From: Nitratiruptor sp.
GTDB lineage: Bacteria > Campylobacterota > Campylobacteria > Campylobacterales > Nitratiruptoraceae
Assembly: GCA_015494595.1 (NCBI GenBank)
Contig: WGAX01000209.1
Coordinates: 1 to 40,794 of the forward strand
DNA: 40,794 nt
Direction of reading: 5' to 3'
The notes under the pieces were generated by a model, which was not told where the DNA came from, did not search any database, and saw nothing but the letters and a program-made list of their open reading frames with translations. Positions 34,039-40,794 of this stretch are shown here, one piece after another. The number at the start of each line of letters is the position of its first letter. Position 1 is the stretch's first letter. The translations under genes were made by a program, and so were the position numbers.

Positions 34039-35367
34039 ATGAATAAACCAGATCACCATGAAGAGTTTAAGGAGCAGCTAGAGGATTCCCCAGCAGCACT
34101 CATAGGCTGCCAAAAGAAGCTCGATGCTCTTTTGAAAATGGATAAAGAGCGATGGATTCAAAGTGGGGGGAAACTAAGCGAAGCAATTTTTAATGCAGCT
34201 TTGGTAAAAACAGGAGTATATAGATTTAAAAATCGATTTAACAAATTTAATGCCTCTTTCCAAAAAATTACAGATACAAGCAAAGAGAGTCTAAAAACTA
34301 CAGAGACTATTATGCAAAGTATCAAAGAGATTGAGGAGGCACAAAAGGAGACTACTGATCACATTGAGCATGGAGAGATGATTCTTAACAAGACCAATCA
34401 AGATATTCTTGAATCGGTCAAAGCGATGGATAATCTTACAAAAACTACTGAGGAGCTTAAAAGAAAAATCAGTGGTATTGATCATGTACTTAATGTTATT
34501 CTTGAAATTACTGAGCAAACCAATCTCCTTGCTCTCAACGCTGCAATTGAGGCAGCAAGAGCAGGAGAAGTTGGACGAGGGTTTGCAGTGGTTGCAGATG
34601 AGGTAAGAAAACTTGCAGAAAAGACCAGCAAAAGCGCCAGTGAGATTAGGGAAGTAACTATTTCAGTAATGGATGAGATGGACAATACCGCAAAAGTGGT
34701 CACTAATGCAAAAACCATTGTAGAAGATAGTGCTGAGGGGGCTAGTGGCGTTCTTAAAACATTTCATAAAATCAAACAGACCAGCTCTAATGTCACCTCT
34801 TTGATTAAGCGCCAAATCGAGTATACCAATATGCAAAAGGACAATATCCACACCTTTTCTGAAGAGATCCAAAAACTCAACGAAGATCTCAAACAGGCAC
34901 AAGAGCTTGCCTCTATTACAGGAGCGCGTATCATCTCTACCATCGACTATATGAAAGATGGTATTGAAAAATGCTCAGAATTTACAAAAGATGCACCAGT
35001 AACGCTACTGCTTGATGCTATTAAATCGCATTCAGTCTATATTACAAATGTAGCAAAACTCTTGGAAGGGTATGAAAATATCTCCTTAAAAGATTTTACC
35101 TCCTGTGATTTTGGCAGATGGTTCTACTCTGGAGAGGCATTTAAAGCACTGAGAGGATATGGTAATGAGGTTATTGCTCTTCTTGAAGGTACAGAGGAGT
35201 ATCACAAAGCAGTCCACAATATCGCACAAGAGCTTATTCGTCTCAAAAAAGAGCATAGAGAAGATGAAGTTTTCCTTAAATTTCAAGAGCTTGCAGATGC
35301 TGCCAACACATTAGTAAAAGAGCTTATGAAAATTTATGCCATAGTAGCTGCAAAAGAGATGGAGTAG
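34039..35367 (+). CDS. Soluble methyl-accepting chemotaxis protein with C-terminal CZB zinc-binding domain
   Basis: The 442-residue receptor has no membrane segment. Its signalling hairpin is canonical (EQTNLLALNAAIEAARAGEV, then GRGFAVVADEVRKLAEKTSK, about residues 155-205), flanked by coiled coils. The C-terminus is a chemoreceptor zinc-binding (CZB) domain. The likely zinc ligands are His331, Cys356 (in CDFGRW), His389 and His393 (HKAVH). CZB receptors such as Helicobacter TlpD sense oxidants, hypochlorous acid or zinc in the cytoplasm. It is co-transcribed with cheY, 9 bp downstream. The ligand here is inferred from family only. Confidence 0.92.
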   Translation: MNKPDHHEEFKEQLEDSPAALIGCQKKLDALLKMDKERWIQSGGKLSEAIFNAALVKTGVYRFKNRFNKFNASFQKITDTSKESLKTTETIMQSIKEIEEAQKETTDHIEHGEMILNKTNQDILESVKAMDNLTKTTEELKRKISGIDHVLNVILEITEQTNLLALNAAIEAARAGEVGRGFAVVADEVRKLAEKTSKSASEIREVTISVMDEMDNTAKVVTNAKTIVEDSAEGASGVLKTFHKIKQTSSNVTSLIKRQIEYTNMQKDNIHTFSEEIQKLNEDLKQAQELASITGARIISTIDYMKDGIEKCSEFTKDAPVTLLLDAIKSHSVYITNVAKLLEGYENISLKDFTSCDFGRWFYSGEAFKALRGYGNEVIALLEGTEEYHKAVHNIAQELIRLKKEHREDEVFLKFQELADAANTLVKELMKIYAIVAAKEME

Positions 35368-35377
35368 TGGAGCAAAA

Positions 35378-36826
35378 ATGATGATGTACAAAAATATCTA
35401 CAATAAACGGGGAATTGAGCCTAAAAATGTAGCTTCAGATTTTGCACTTCCGGAGCTTTTTTTCTCTATCACAGACCCCAAAGGAATCATTCTTACTGGC
35501 AATGATGTATTTCAAAGGGTAAGTAAGTTTGAAAGAGATGAGCTTATTGGTAAACCCCATAATATCATCCGCCATCCCGATGTACCCAGAGCTGTATTCA
35601 AAGCTGTATGGAATACTATAAAACAGGGCAAACCCTTTGTAGGATATGTAAAAAATATGGCAAAAGATGGCTCCTACTATTGGGTTTTGGCAGCAATCTA
35701 TCCAGTCATCAACGAAGAGGGAAAAATAGAAAAATATATATCTATTCGCCTTAAGCCATCTTCAAAAATGTTTGAGCTCATCCCCTCTTTTTATAAAAAT
35801 GTCTTAGAAGTAGAGCTCAAAAACGATATGGATACAGCTTTACAGTTTATGCTGGAAAAACTGAAAGAGTTAGGTTTTGATAGCTATGAAGAGTTTGCCA
35901 AACAGGCATTTTTTCAAGAGATCCAAAGCAGAGAGAAACTCCTTGCCAATAAACAGGATATGAGCTGTCAAGTAGATCTCTCTAATGTCATTGCCCAAAA
36001 TACCGATTTTATAGATCTCTTATGCAGCCTTGAGACCATATTTTTTAGACTCAATCGCTACTTCAACGAAATTTTTGGCAAAGTTAATCTCTTTTTAAAT
36101 CTTAATGAAGAGCTTAATAACAAAAGTAAATTCATCTACGAGTTAGCCGAAGATATTCGCCTCCTCTCCCTTAATGCTTCCATTGAGAGCTATAAAATCA
36201 AAAAAGAGGGAGTATCATTTTCAACACTCTCCCATGAGATGCGAAAAAATGCGGAGCTGAGTGAGAGAAAAATCCTTCAACTAAGTAAAATTATCGATAA
36301 CACAAAAAAAGATATTGAAGATATAGGGTTTAATATCCTCACATCCAAACTCGTCATTGAGATGATTACATTCTTCATCAAAGAGATGATTAATAATCTT
36401 TCAGAAAAGAGAATCAAAGATGAGAAGCAAAAAGAGGTCATTAACAGTATTAATGAGCTTTTTTCACTGCTTGTTGTCTACTCTAATAACCTCTCTAAAA
36501 ATGTCGATGCCTCCAAAAGCCAGCTTCGCTCTATGTTTTACAATATCCAAGAGCTCAATGTTCTTATCAACAGGCTCGACTTCATCCATATCAACGGACT
36601 CATTGAATCTGCCCATACCAAAGAGGAGGGAGGAGGATTTACCATAATTTTCTCTCAAATGCTTAAACTCATAGAGGCAGCCAAAAATGAGATTATCAAT
36701 TTAGAGACAAGCATATCTGGAGCAAGTGAAGAAAACCTTACCGTCAACCTCATCACAGAGATCGCTCAACAAAAGATTGTACGACTCCAAAAAGAGTATA
36801 AAGAGGTATTCAGAAGTTATGTGTAG
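35378..36826 (+). CDS. PAS-domain receptor with degenerate, duplicated MCP-like signalling region
   Basis: The 482-residue soluble protein begins with an Aer-type PAS domain (about 20-130): LFFSITDPKGIILTGNDVF, IIRHPDVPRAVFKAVW and DGSYYWVLAAIYPV. Aer-type PAS domains usually bind FAD or haem and sense redox or oxygen. The C-terminal helical region has two MCP-tip-like stretches. One is RLLSLNASIESYKIKKEGVS (about 263), the other FIHINGLIESAHTKEEGGG (about 402). Both keep the Asn/Glu pattern but lose most canonical tip residues. It may be a poor or specialised CheA partner. It is the last gene of the chemotaxis operon and overlaps the convergent ParA-like gene by 10 bp. Confidence 0.8.
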   Translation: MMMYKNIYNKRGIEPKNVASDFALPELFFSITDPKGIILTGNDVFQRVSKFERDELIGKPHNIIRHPDVPRAVFKAVWNTIKQGKPFVGYVKNMAKDGSYYWVLAAIYPVINEEGKIEKYISIRLKPSSKMFELIPSFYKNVLEVELKNDMDTALQFMLEKLKELGFDSYEEFAKQAFFQEIQSREKLLANKQDMSCQVDLSNVIAQNTDFIDLLCSLETIFFRLNRYFNEIFGKVNLFLNLNEELNNKSKFIYELAEDIRLLSLNASIESYKIKKEGVSFSTLSHEMRKNAELSERKILQLSKIIDNTKKDIEDIGFNILTSKLVIEMITFFIKEMINNLSEKRIKDEKQKEVINSINELFSLLVVYSNNLSKNVDASKSQLRSMFYNIQELNVLINRLDFIHINGLIESAHTKEEGGGFTIIFSQMLKLIEAAKNEIINLETSISGASEENLTVNLITEIAQQKIVRLQKEYKEVFRSYV

Positions 36827-37626
36827 TCAATAACTCTATCAAGCTTTGCAAAAGCCTTTTGCAAAATGCGCTCATTATATCTTTCACAATCTCGTTTCAG
36901 CGATTTTTTAAAGCTCAATCTCTTAATCTCCTCTTTACTAGCACCCTGAGCAATCGCCTCTTTCAGCTCTCTGTCCACATCGATATTTTGATTGGCCAAT
37001 TCCCATACTGTAACACCAAAAGCTCTAGAGTACTTAATCGCATCGCTATCACTCAATACCAAATAGTTTCTATCCTTTTGATCTATATAGTTAATGACAC
37101 CTTTTGTCTCAAAAAATCCATACTTATCCCCCAAAAAAATATCAAACTGATGCTCTAGATCTCTACTCTCATTCCATCTGTTCAGCACAAAGATAGTTTT
37201 TATGGCAGGATGTGCATTTTTTAATTTCTGATAAATCGTAATTGCACTAACGGCATCAAGCTCTCCATCCATCAAAGGAATAACTACAGCATCAAGCATA
37301 TAAACCATACCACTATCAATAAGCGACTCCAACACATACACTGCAGTCTTATTTGCACCCACATCCATTACAATATGATTTTCCAACAGCAAAATATCAC
37401 GAAGCTCCTCCCGCAAATCCTTGCCTGCAACCTCCACTTTCTCTAGCCATACCAATCTACTCTTTTCAAAAGAGATACTATCCTCATTCTCATCATCAAA
37501 CTCAAAAAAAGATACAGGCTGCTTAAATTTTTGGTAGAGATAGGGGACAACAAGCTGCATACTTACAGTACTTTTACCAACACCACCCTTGGTGTTGATA
37601 ACAGCAATTTTATAAAACTTTTGCAT
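36817..37626 (-). CDS. Orphan ParA/MinD-family ATPase
   Basis: The 269-residue protein begins IAVINTKGGVGKST (deviant Walker A, Lys13 and Lys18), typical of the ParA/MinD superfamily. It also has a Walker B/switch region IVMDVGANKTAVYVLESL and a later VIPLMDGELDAVSAITIY segment. The C-terminus is Lys/Arg-rich (about 235-269), which could contact DNA or membrane. No parB-like or centromere-like sequence lies nearby. It follows mrp after a terminator-like hairpin and converges on the chemotaxis operon. Possible roles include positioning of receptor clusters, as for ParC or PpfA; this is speculative. Confidence 0.75.
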   Translation of the reverse strand: MQKFYKIAVINTKGGVGKSTVSMQLVVPYLYQKFKQPVSFFEFDDENEDSISFEKSRLVWLEKVEVAGKDLREELRDILLLENHIVMDVGANKTAVYVLESLIDSGMVYMLDAVVIPLMDGELDAVSAITIYQKLKNAHPAIKTIFVLNRWNESRDLEHQFDIFLGDKYGFFETKGVINYIDQKDRNYLVLSDSDAIKYSRAFGVTVWELANQNIDVDRELKEAIAQGASKEEIKRLSFKKSLKRDCERYNERILQKAFAKLDRVIDYT

Positions 37627-37654
37627 ATATGTCCTCTAGAGGCTTTTGGGGCTA

Positions 37655-37660
37655 ATTATA
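37655..37660 (-). promoter_or_regulatory. Possible -10 box for the ParA-like gene
   Basis: A perfect TATAAT on the minus strand sits about 30 bases before the ATG of the ParA-like gene, between the mrp terminator hairpin and the gene. No convincing -35 box is seen. Campylobacterota promoters often have weak -35 boxes. Confidence 0.35.
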
Positions 37661-37662
37661 CC

Positions 37663-37681
37663 AAAAGCCCCAGGGGCTTTT
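37663..37681 (-). terminator. Rho-independent terminator of mrp
   Basis: A palindrome AAAAGCCCC-A-GGGGCTTTT starts two bases after the mrp stop codon. Its A and T tracts are part of the stem, so it could work in both directions. A further copy of the GGCTTTTGG arm at 37641-37649 could pair with CCAAAAGCC at 37661-37669 as an alternative hairpin. Confidence 0.65.
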
Positions 37682-37683
37682 GC

Positions 37684-38844
37684 TCAGTGGGAGCAGCCGC
37701 AACTCCCCCCACTGCTATGGCCGCTATTTGATGCAGTCGAGCATGCACTCACCCCCGGAGGAGTAGTTGGCTGAATCATTTCGTTGCTAGCGCCACCCTC
37801 TTCATTCACTTTCTCAATAAAGTGCCAAAGCTTATTTGCCCCTTGATGGTAGCGTTTTGCAGTTTCACTATCTGGATGGTAGAAGACTACAGGTTTACCC
37901 TCATCTCCCCCTTCTCGAATAGCTGGCTCAATAGGAATTTGTGCCAAAACGGTTGTACCATACTCAAGAGCTACCTCATTGGCTGTACCTTTGCCAAAAA
38001 TATCGCTCTCAGTCTGACAGCTTGGACAGATAAAGCCGCTCATATTCTCTACAATCCCAGCTATTGGAATATGAAGTTTTTTAAACATATCAAGGCTTCT
38101 TCTACTATCATCAAGACTGACCATTTGTGGAGTAGTGACAGTTACGCCAGCAGTTACAGGCACACTTTGGGCTAAAGTTAGCTGTGCATCCCCGGTACCA
38201 GGAGGCATATCGATAAAGAGTACATCCAAATCACTCCATAAAATATCGCGTAAAAACTGCTCTACCGCTTTCATAATCATAGCACCTCGCCAAATAAGTG
38301 ACTGCCCCTCTTCCATCAATACACCCATACTCATCACTTCCACACCATACTTTGTCTCAATAGGTTTCACTTTATTGCCCACAACTTCCGGCTGTACACC
38401 CAAAATCCCCAACATTCTAGGAATATTTGGACCATAAATATCTGCATCTAAAATCCCCACCTTTTTACCCTGCATCGCAGTAGCAATCGCCAAATTTACT
38501 GTAGTAGTCGATTTACCCACGCCGCCTTTACCGCTACTTACCATTACAAAGTTTTTAACTTGTGGGGCAAGGTTCTTACCTCTACTGGAGGTTTCACGAG
38601 GCATCTTTGGCTGATGGATATTGACTATCACCTCTTTTGCACCTTGAAGCTCAAGCTTTTTTGTAATCTCATCTCTTAGCTGCTGGGCAACCTCTGGAGC
38701 ACTTGAAGTAATATCAAGCTCCACAAATACCCTATCACCATCTACTTCAACACCTTTTACAAACCCAAAGGTAACTATATCCTTTGTAAATCCCGGATAT
38801 GCAACACTACTTAAAATCTCTCTTACCTGTGCTTCACTCAGCAT
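37684..38844 (-). CDS. mrp: Mrp/ApbC/NBP35-family Fe-S cluster carrier ATPase
   Basis: Mrp carries and delivers iron-sulfur clusters to target proteins. The 386-residue protein has an N-terminal DUF59/MIP18-like domain (about 1-85) and a P-loop ATPase domain with SSGKGGVGKSTTTVNLA (Walker A within 105-113). DADIYGPNIPRMLG and DMPPGTGDAQLTLAQSVP follow, and the cluster-binding CxxC is in FICPSCQTE. An unusual Ser/Gly/Cys/His-rich tail ends CGCSH. The ATG has a strong AAGGAG site. It may be co-transcribed with thiC, 59 bp upstream; ThiC is itself a 4Fe-4S enzyme. Confidence 0.95.
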   Translation of the reverse strand: MLSEAQVREILSSVAYPGFTKDIVTFGFVKGVEVDGDRVFVELDITSSAPEVAQQLRDEITKKLELQGAKEVIVNIHQPKMPRETSSRGKNLAPQVKNFVMVSSGKGGVGKSTTTVNLAIATAMQGKKVGILDADIYGPNIPRMLGILGVQPEVVGNKVKPIETKYGVEVMSMGVLMEEGQSLIWRGAMIMKAVEQFLRDILWSDLDVLFIDMPPGTGDAQLTLAQSVPVTAGVTVTTPQMVSLDDSRRSLDMFKKLHIPIAGIVENMSGFICPSCQTESDIFGKGTANEVALEYGTTVLAQIPIEPAIREGGDEGKPVVFYHPDSETAKRYHQGANKLWHFIEKVNEEGGASNEMIQPTTPPGVSACSTASNSGHSSGGSCGCSH

Positions 38845-38903
38845 AACTCTACTCCTTCTCTTTTAAATTGGAGAAATTTTATCCTATTTAGCTTAGTCGG
38901 CGC

Positions 38904-40238
38904 TTATGCGCCATGCTCTTCTAAAATAGTTTGGGTAATTTTATAGCTACAAAATTTTGGTCCACACATGGAGCAAAATTCCGCCTCTTTAAAAACATCT
39001 TGGGGCAGTGTCTCATCGTGATACTCTTTTGCTCTTTCGGGATCCAGAGCCAATTCAAACTGCTTATTCCAATCAAATCTATATCTTGCATCACTCATTG
39101 CATCATCCACATCTCTTGCACCTTTTCTGCCTCTTGCTATATCTGCTGCATGGGCTGCAATCTTGTAAGCAACAATGCCCTCTCTTACATCCTGTGCATT
39201 TGGAAGCCCTAGATGCTCTTTTGGCGTCACATAGCAGAGCATACTTGCTCCATACCACCCAGCCATGGCTGCTCCTATGGCGCTTGCTAAATGATCATAG
39301 CCTGCTGCAATATCTGTAACAAGAGGACCCAATACATAAAATGGTGCTTCATGGCAGTAGTCTCTCTCAATCTTAATATTGCGCTCAATCTGATTCATAG
39401 GTACATGCCCAGGCCCCTCAATCATTACCTGCACATCTTTCTCCCAAGCTTTCAAAGTCAACTCTCCCAAGACCTTAAGCTCTTCCAACTGCGCATCGTC
39501 ACTAGCATCTGCTAAGCATCCAGGACGCAAACTATCACCCAGAGACAAACTCACATCGTATTGGCGACAAATCTCCAAAATATCGTCAAATGCTGTATAG
39601 AAAGGATTCTCTTTGTGATAGTGCATCATCCAAGCAGCCATTAAGCTTCCGCCTCTACTCACAATTCCCATCTTTCTTTTTGCCACTAACGGCATAAAGC
39701 GTAGCAAAAAGCCAGCATGTATCGTAAAGTAACTTACTCCCTGCTTAGCTTGACGCTCAATCACCTCTAGCATCTTATCGATTGTCAGATCTTCTATTTT
39801 ATTGTTACAATCGTGCAAGATCTGATAGATTGGTACTGTACCAATAGGTACATCTGCATGTTTGATAACCTCCTCTCTAATAGCATCTAGATCCCCTCCA
39901 GTAGAGAGATCCATAATCGTATCTGCCCCATACTTTTGGCATACTCGTACCTTCTCCACCTCTGCTGCTATATCACTAGCCAACGCACTGCTTCCTATAT
40001 TTGCATTGATTTTACACTTTGCCCCTATCCCTATTGCCATAGGTTTTAGGTGGGTGTGGTTGATATTTGCAGGAATAATCATTCTACCCCGTGCTACCTC
40101 TTTGCGCACAAATTCGGCATCAAGCCCCTCCACTTTGGCAACATACTCCATCTCCTCAGTAATAATCCCCTCTCTTGCATAATACATCTGCGTTCTGACA
40201 CTATCATTTTCTCTCTTTTTTACCCACTCTTGGCGCAT
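38904..40238 (-). CDS. thiC: Phosphomethylpyrimidine synthase ThiC
   Basis: ThiC is a radical SAM enzyme that turns aminoimidazole ribotide into the thiamine pyrimidine HMP-P. The 444-residue short-form protein has NINHTHLKPMAIG, the core KYGADTIMDLSTGGDLDAIR, the segment IEGPGHVPMNQIERNI and the C-terminal cluster motif C422-SM-C425-GPKF-C430 (CxxCxxxxC). It lacks the long N-terminal extension of enterobacterial ThiC. The ATG has GAAGGAG upstream. No thiamine riboswitch was seen in the 116-bp gap before it. Confidence 0.97.
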   Translation of the reverse strand: MRQEWVKKRENDSVRTQMYYAREGIITEEMEYVAKVEGLDAEFVRKEVARGRMIIPANINHTHLKPMAIGIGAKCKINANIGSSALASDIAAEVEKVRVCQKYGADTIMDLSTGGDLDAIREEVIKHADVPIGTVPIYQILHDCNNKIEDLTIDKMLEVIERQAKQGVSYFTIHAGFLLRFMPLVAKRKMGIVSRGGSLMAAWMMHYHKENPFYTAFDDILEICRQYDVSLSLGDSLRPGCLADASDDAQLEELKVLGELTLKAWEKDVQVMIEGPGHVPMNQIERNIKIERDYCHEAPFYVLGPLVTDIAAGYDHLASAIGAAMAGWYGASMLCYVTPKEHLGLPNAQDVREGIVAYKIAAHAADIARGRKGARDVDDAMSDARYRFDWNKQFELALDPERAKEYHDETLPQDVFKEAEFCSMCGPKFCSYKITQTILEEHGA

Positions 40239-40318
40239 CTTCTCTCCTTCAAAGCTTAAATAGATAGCTAGTTTTCCACAATATTACTTAAAAAAGATAA
40301 AAAAAAGCTTTTATTATG

Positions 40319-40324
40319 TATAAT
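40319..40324 (+). promoter_or_regulatory. -10 box for ispD/ispDF
   Basis: A perfect TATAAT lies about 30 bp before the TTG start, in a very AT-rich gap between divergent genes thiC and ispD. The -35 region is poor. The 116-bp gap is otherwise A/T tracts with no other clear sites. Confidence 0.45.
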
Positions 40325-40354
40325 TTTGTAACATTTTAGAAAAAAGGATTAAAT

Positions 40355-40794
40355 TTGTCCGATTTAACACTGGTGTTACTTGGAGCAGGAACCTCTAGCC
40401 GTTTTGGCTTGCCTGTCAAAAAACAGTGGCTATGGATTGAAGATAAACCTCTGTGGCTTTTTGTGGCTCAAAGAGTGGCACAGATGGCCGATTTTAAAGA
40501 TATTATTATTACCGCCCCCAAAGAGGAGAGAGCCTTTTTTCAAAAATATTGCGACTATACCATAGTAGCAGGTGGTAAGAGCCGCCAAGACTCCATCAAC
40601 AATGCTTTGAAATTTGTAGATAGCGAATTTGTACTCATCAGCGATATTGCAAGAGTCTGTATCAAAGAAGAGGTAATTGAGCGTATTCTTGCTTGCAAAG
40701 ATGGTGACTGCGTTGTGCCTTATGTCCCAGCTATCGATACGGTTGTGTATAAAAATGAAACAATCAACAGAAGCGAAGTTAAACTTATTCAAAC
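40355..40794 (+). CDS. ispD: IspD or bifunctional IspDF, N-terminal part (3' end outside window)
   Basis: The frame from the TTG at 40355 is open to the window end (146 complete codons) and has no usable ATG before about residue 44. An AAGGA site lies six bases upstream. The sequence begins MSDLTLVLLGAGTSSRFGLP and continues VKKQWLWI, the nucleotide-binding start of 2-C-methyl-D-erythritol 4-phosphate cytidylyltransferase. AGGKSRQDSINNAL and LISDIARV follow in the expected places. IspD makes CDP-methylerythritol in the MEP isoprenoid pathway. In Campylobacterota it is often fused to IspF, but the window ends too early to tell. Confidence 0.93.
   Translation, partial: MSDLTLVLLGAGTSSRFGLPVKKQWLWIEDKPLWLFVAQRVAQMADFKDIIITAPKEERAFFQKYCDYTIVAGGKSRQDSINNALKFVDSEFVLISDIARVCIKEEVIERILACKDGDCVVPYVPAIDTVVYKNETINRSEVKLIQ

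Noticed and set aside
38899..38912. GGCGC-TTAT-GCGCC palindrome across the thiC stop codon as a terminator
   Set aside because: The stem is only 5 bp, overlaps the last codons and is not followed by a T run on the minus strand.
40239..40354. Possible thiamine (TPP) riboswitch before thiC
   Set aside because: The gap is only 116 bp, mostly A/T tracts, and lacks the conserved thi-box elements such as CUGAGA and the matching second arm.
1..40794. Mobile element, prophage, CRISPR array or restriction/defence system
   Set aside because: No transposase, integrase, phage gene, spaced direct repeats, tRNA-linked att site or defence gene was seen; the window is housekeeping, flagellar and chemotaxis genes.

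Overview
This is an AT-rich, very densely packed bacterial window dominated by flagellar and chemotaxis genes. Gene content points to a Campylobacterota (epsilonproteobacterial) lineage: a polar-flagellum FlhF/FlhG pair next to FliA, a FliJ-like/MotE-like gene pair, a CheV with a receiver domain, an IspD N-terminus of the Campylobacterota type and a short-form ThiC. Several traits differ from Campylobacter and Helicobacter. The flagellar genes are concentrated in one block instead of scattered, the hook protein is short, and CheA has no fused receiver. A deeper-branching, possibly vent-type member is my inference; the species cannot be fixed from sequence alone.

Layout. (1) 1-3826, plus strand: the end of a TPR-like protein, a membrane-anchored PilZ protein, a FliJ-like coiled-coil protein, a MotE-like exported protein and a membrane diguanylate cyclase. 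This looks like a c-di-GMP and motor-accessory operon. (2) 3815-29698, minus strand: thirty nearly gapless flagellar genes, transcribed fliG, fliM, fliN-type, flgF, flgG, flgA, flgH, flgI, flgJ, flhA, flhF, flhG, fliA, fliK, TPR protein, flgB, flgC, fliE, fliF, fliH, fliI, flgD, flgE, fliL, second fliN-type, fliO, fliP, fliQ, fliR, flhB. It encodes C-ring, MS-ring, rod, P and L rings, hook, export apparatus and sigma-28. Good sigma-70-like promoters lie before fliG and fliM. (3) 29800-36826, plus strand: a chemotaxis operon of minimal CheZ, CheA, CheW, CheV, CheY, a soluble CZB receptor and a PAS receptor with a degenerate signalling domain. A strong sigma-28 promoter match precedes it, linking it to the fliA gene in block 2. 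(4) 36817-40238, minus strand: an orphan ParA/MinD-like ATPase, the Mrp Fe-S carrier and ThiC. (5) 40355 to the end, plus strand: the start of ispD or ispDF.

Together, block 2 builds the basal body, hook and exporter. FlhF/FlhG probably set polar position and number, and FliA then turns on block 3, which controls switching through CheY and the FliM N-terminal peptide. Block 1 may adjust motor output through c-di-GMP. Flagellin, caps, hook-associated proteins, motAB, cheR/cheB, rpoN and flgM are not in the window. No gene-free stretch exceeds about 120 bp. No tRNA, rRNA, CRISPR, IS element or prophage was seen.
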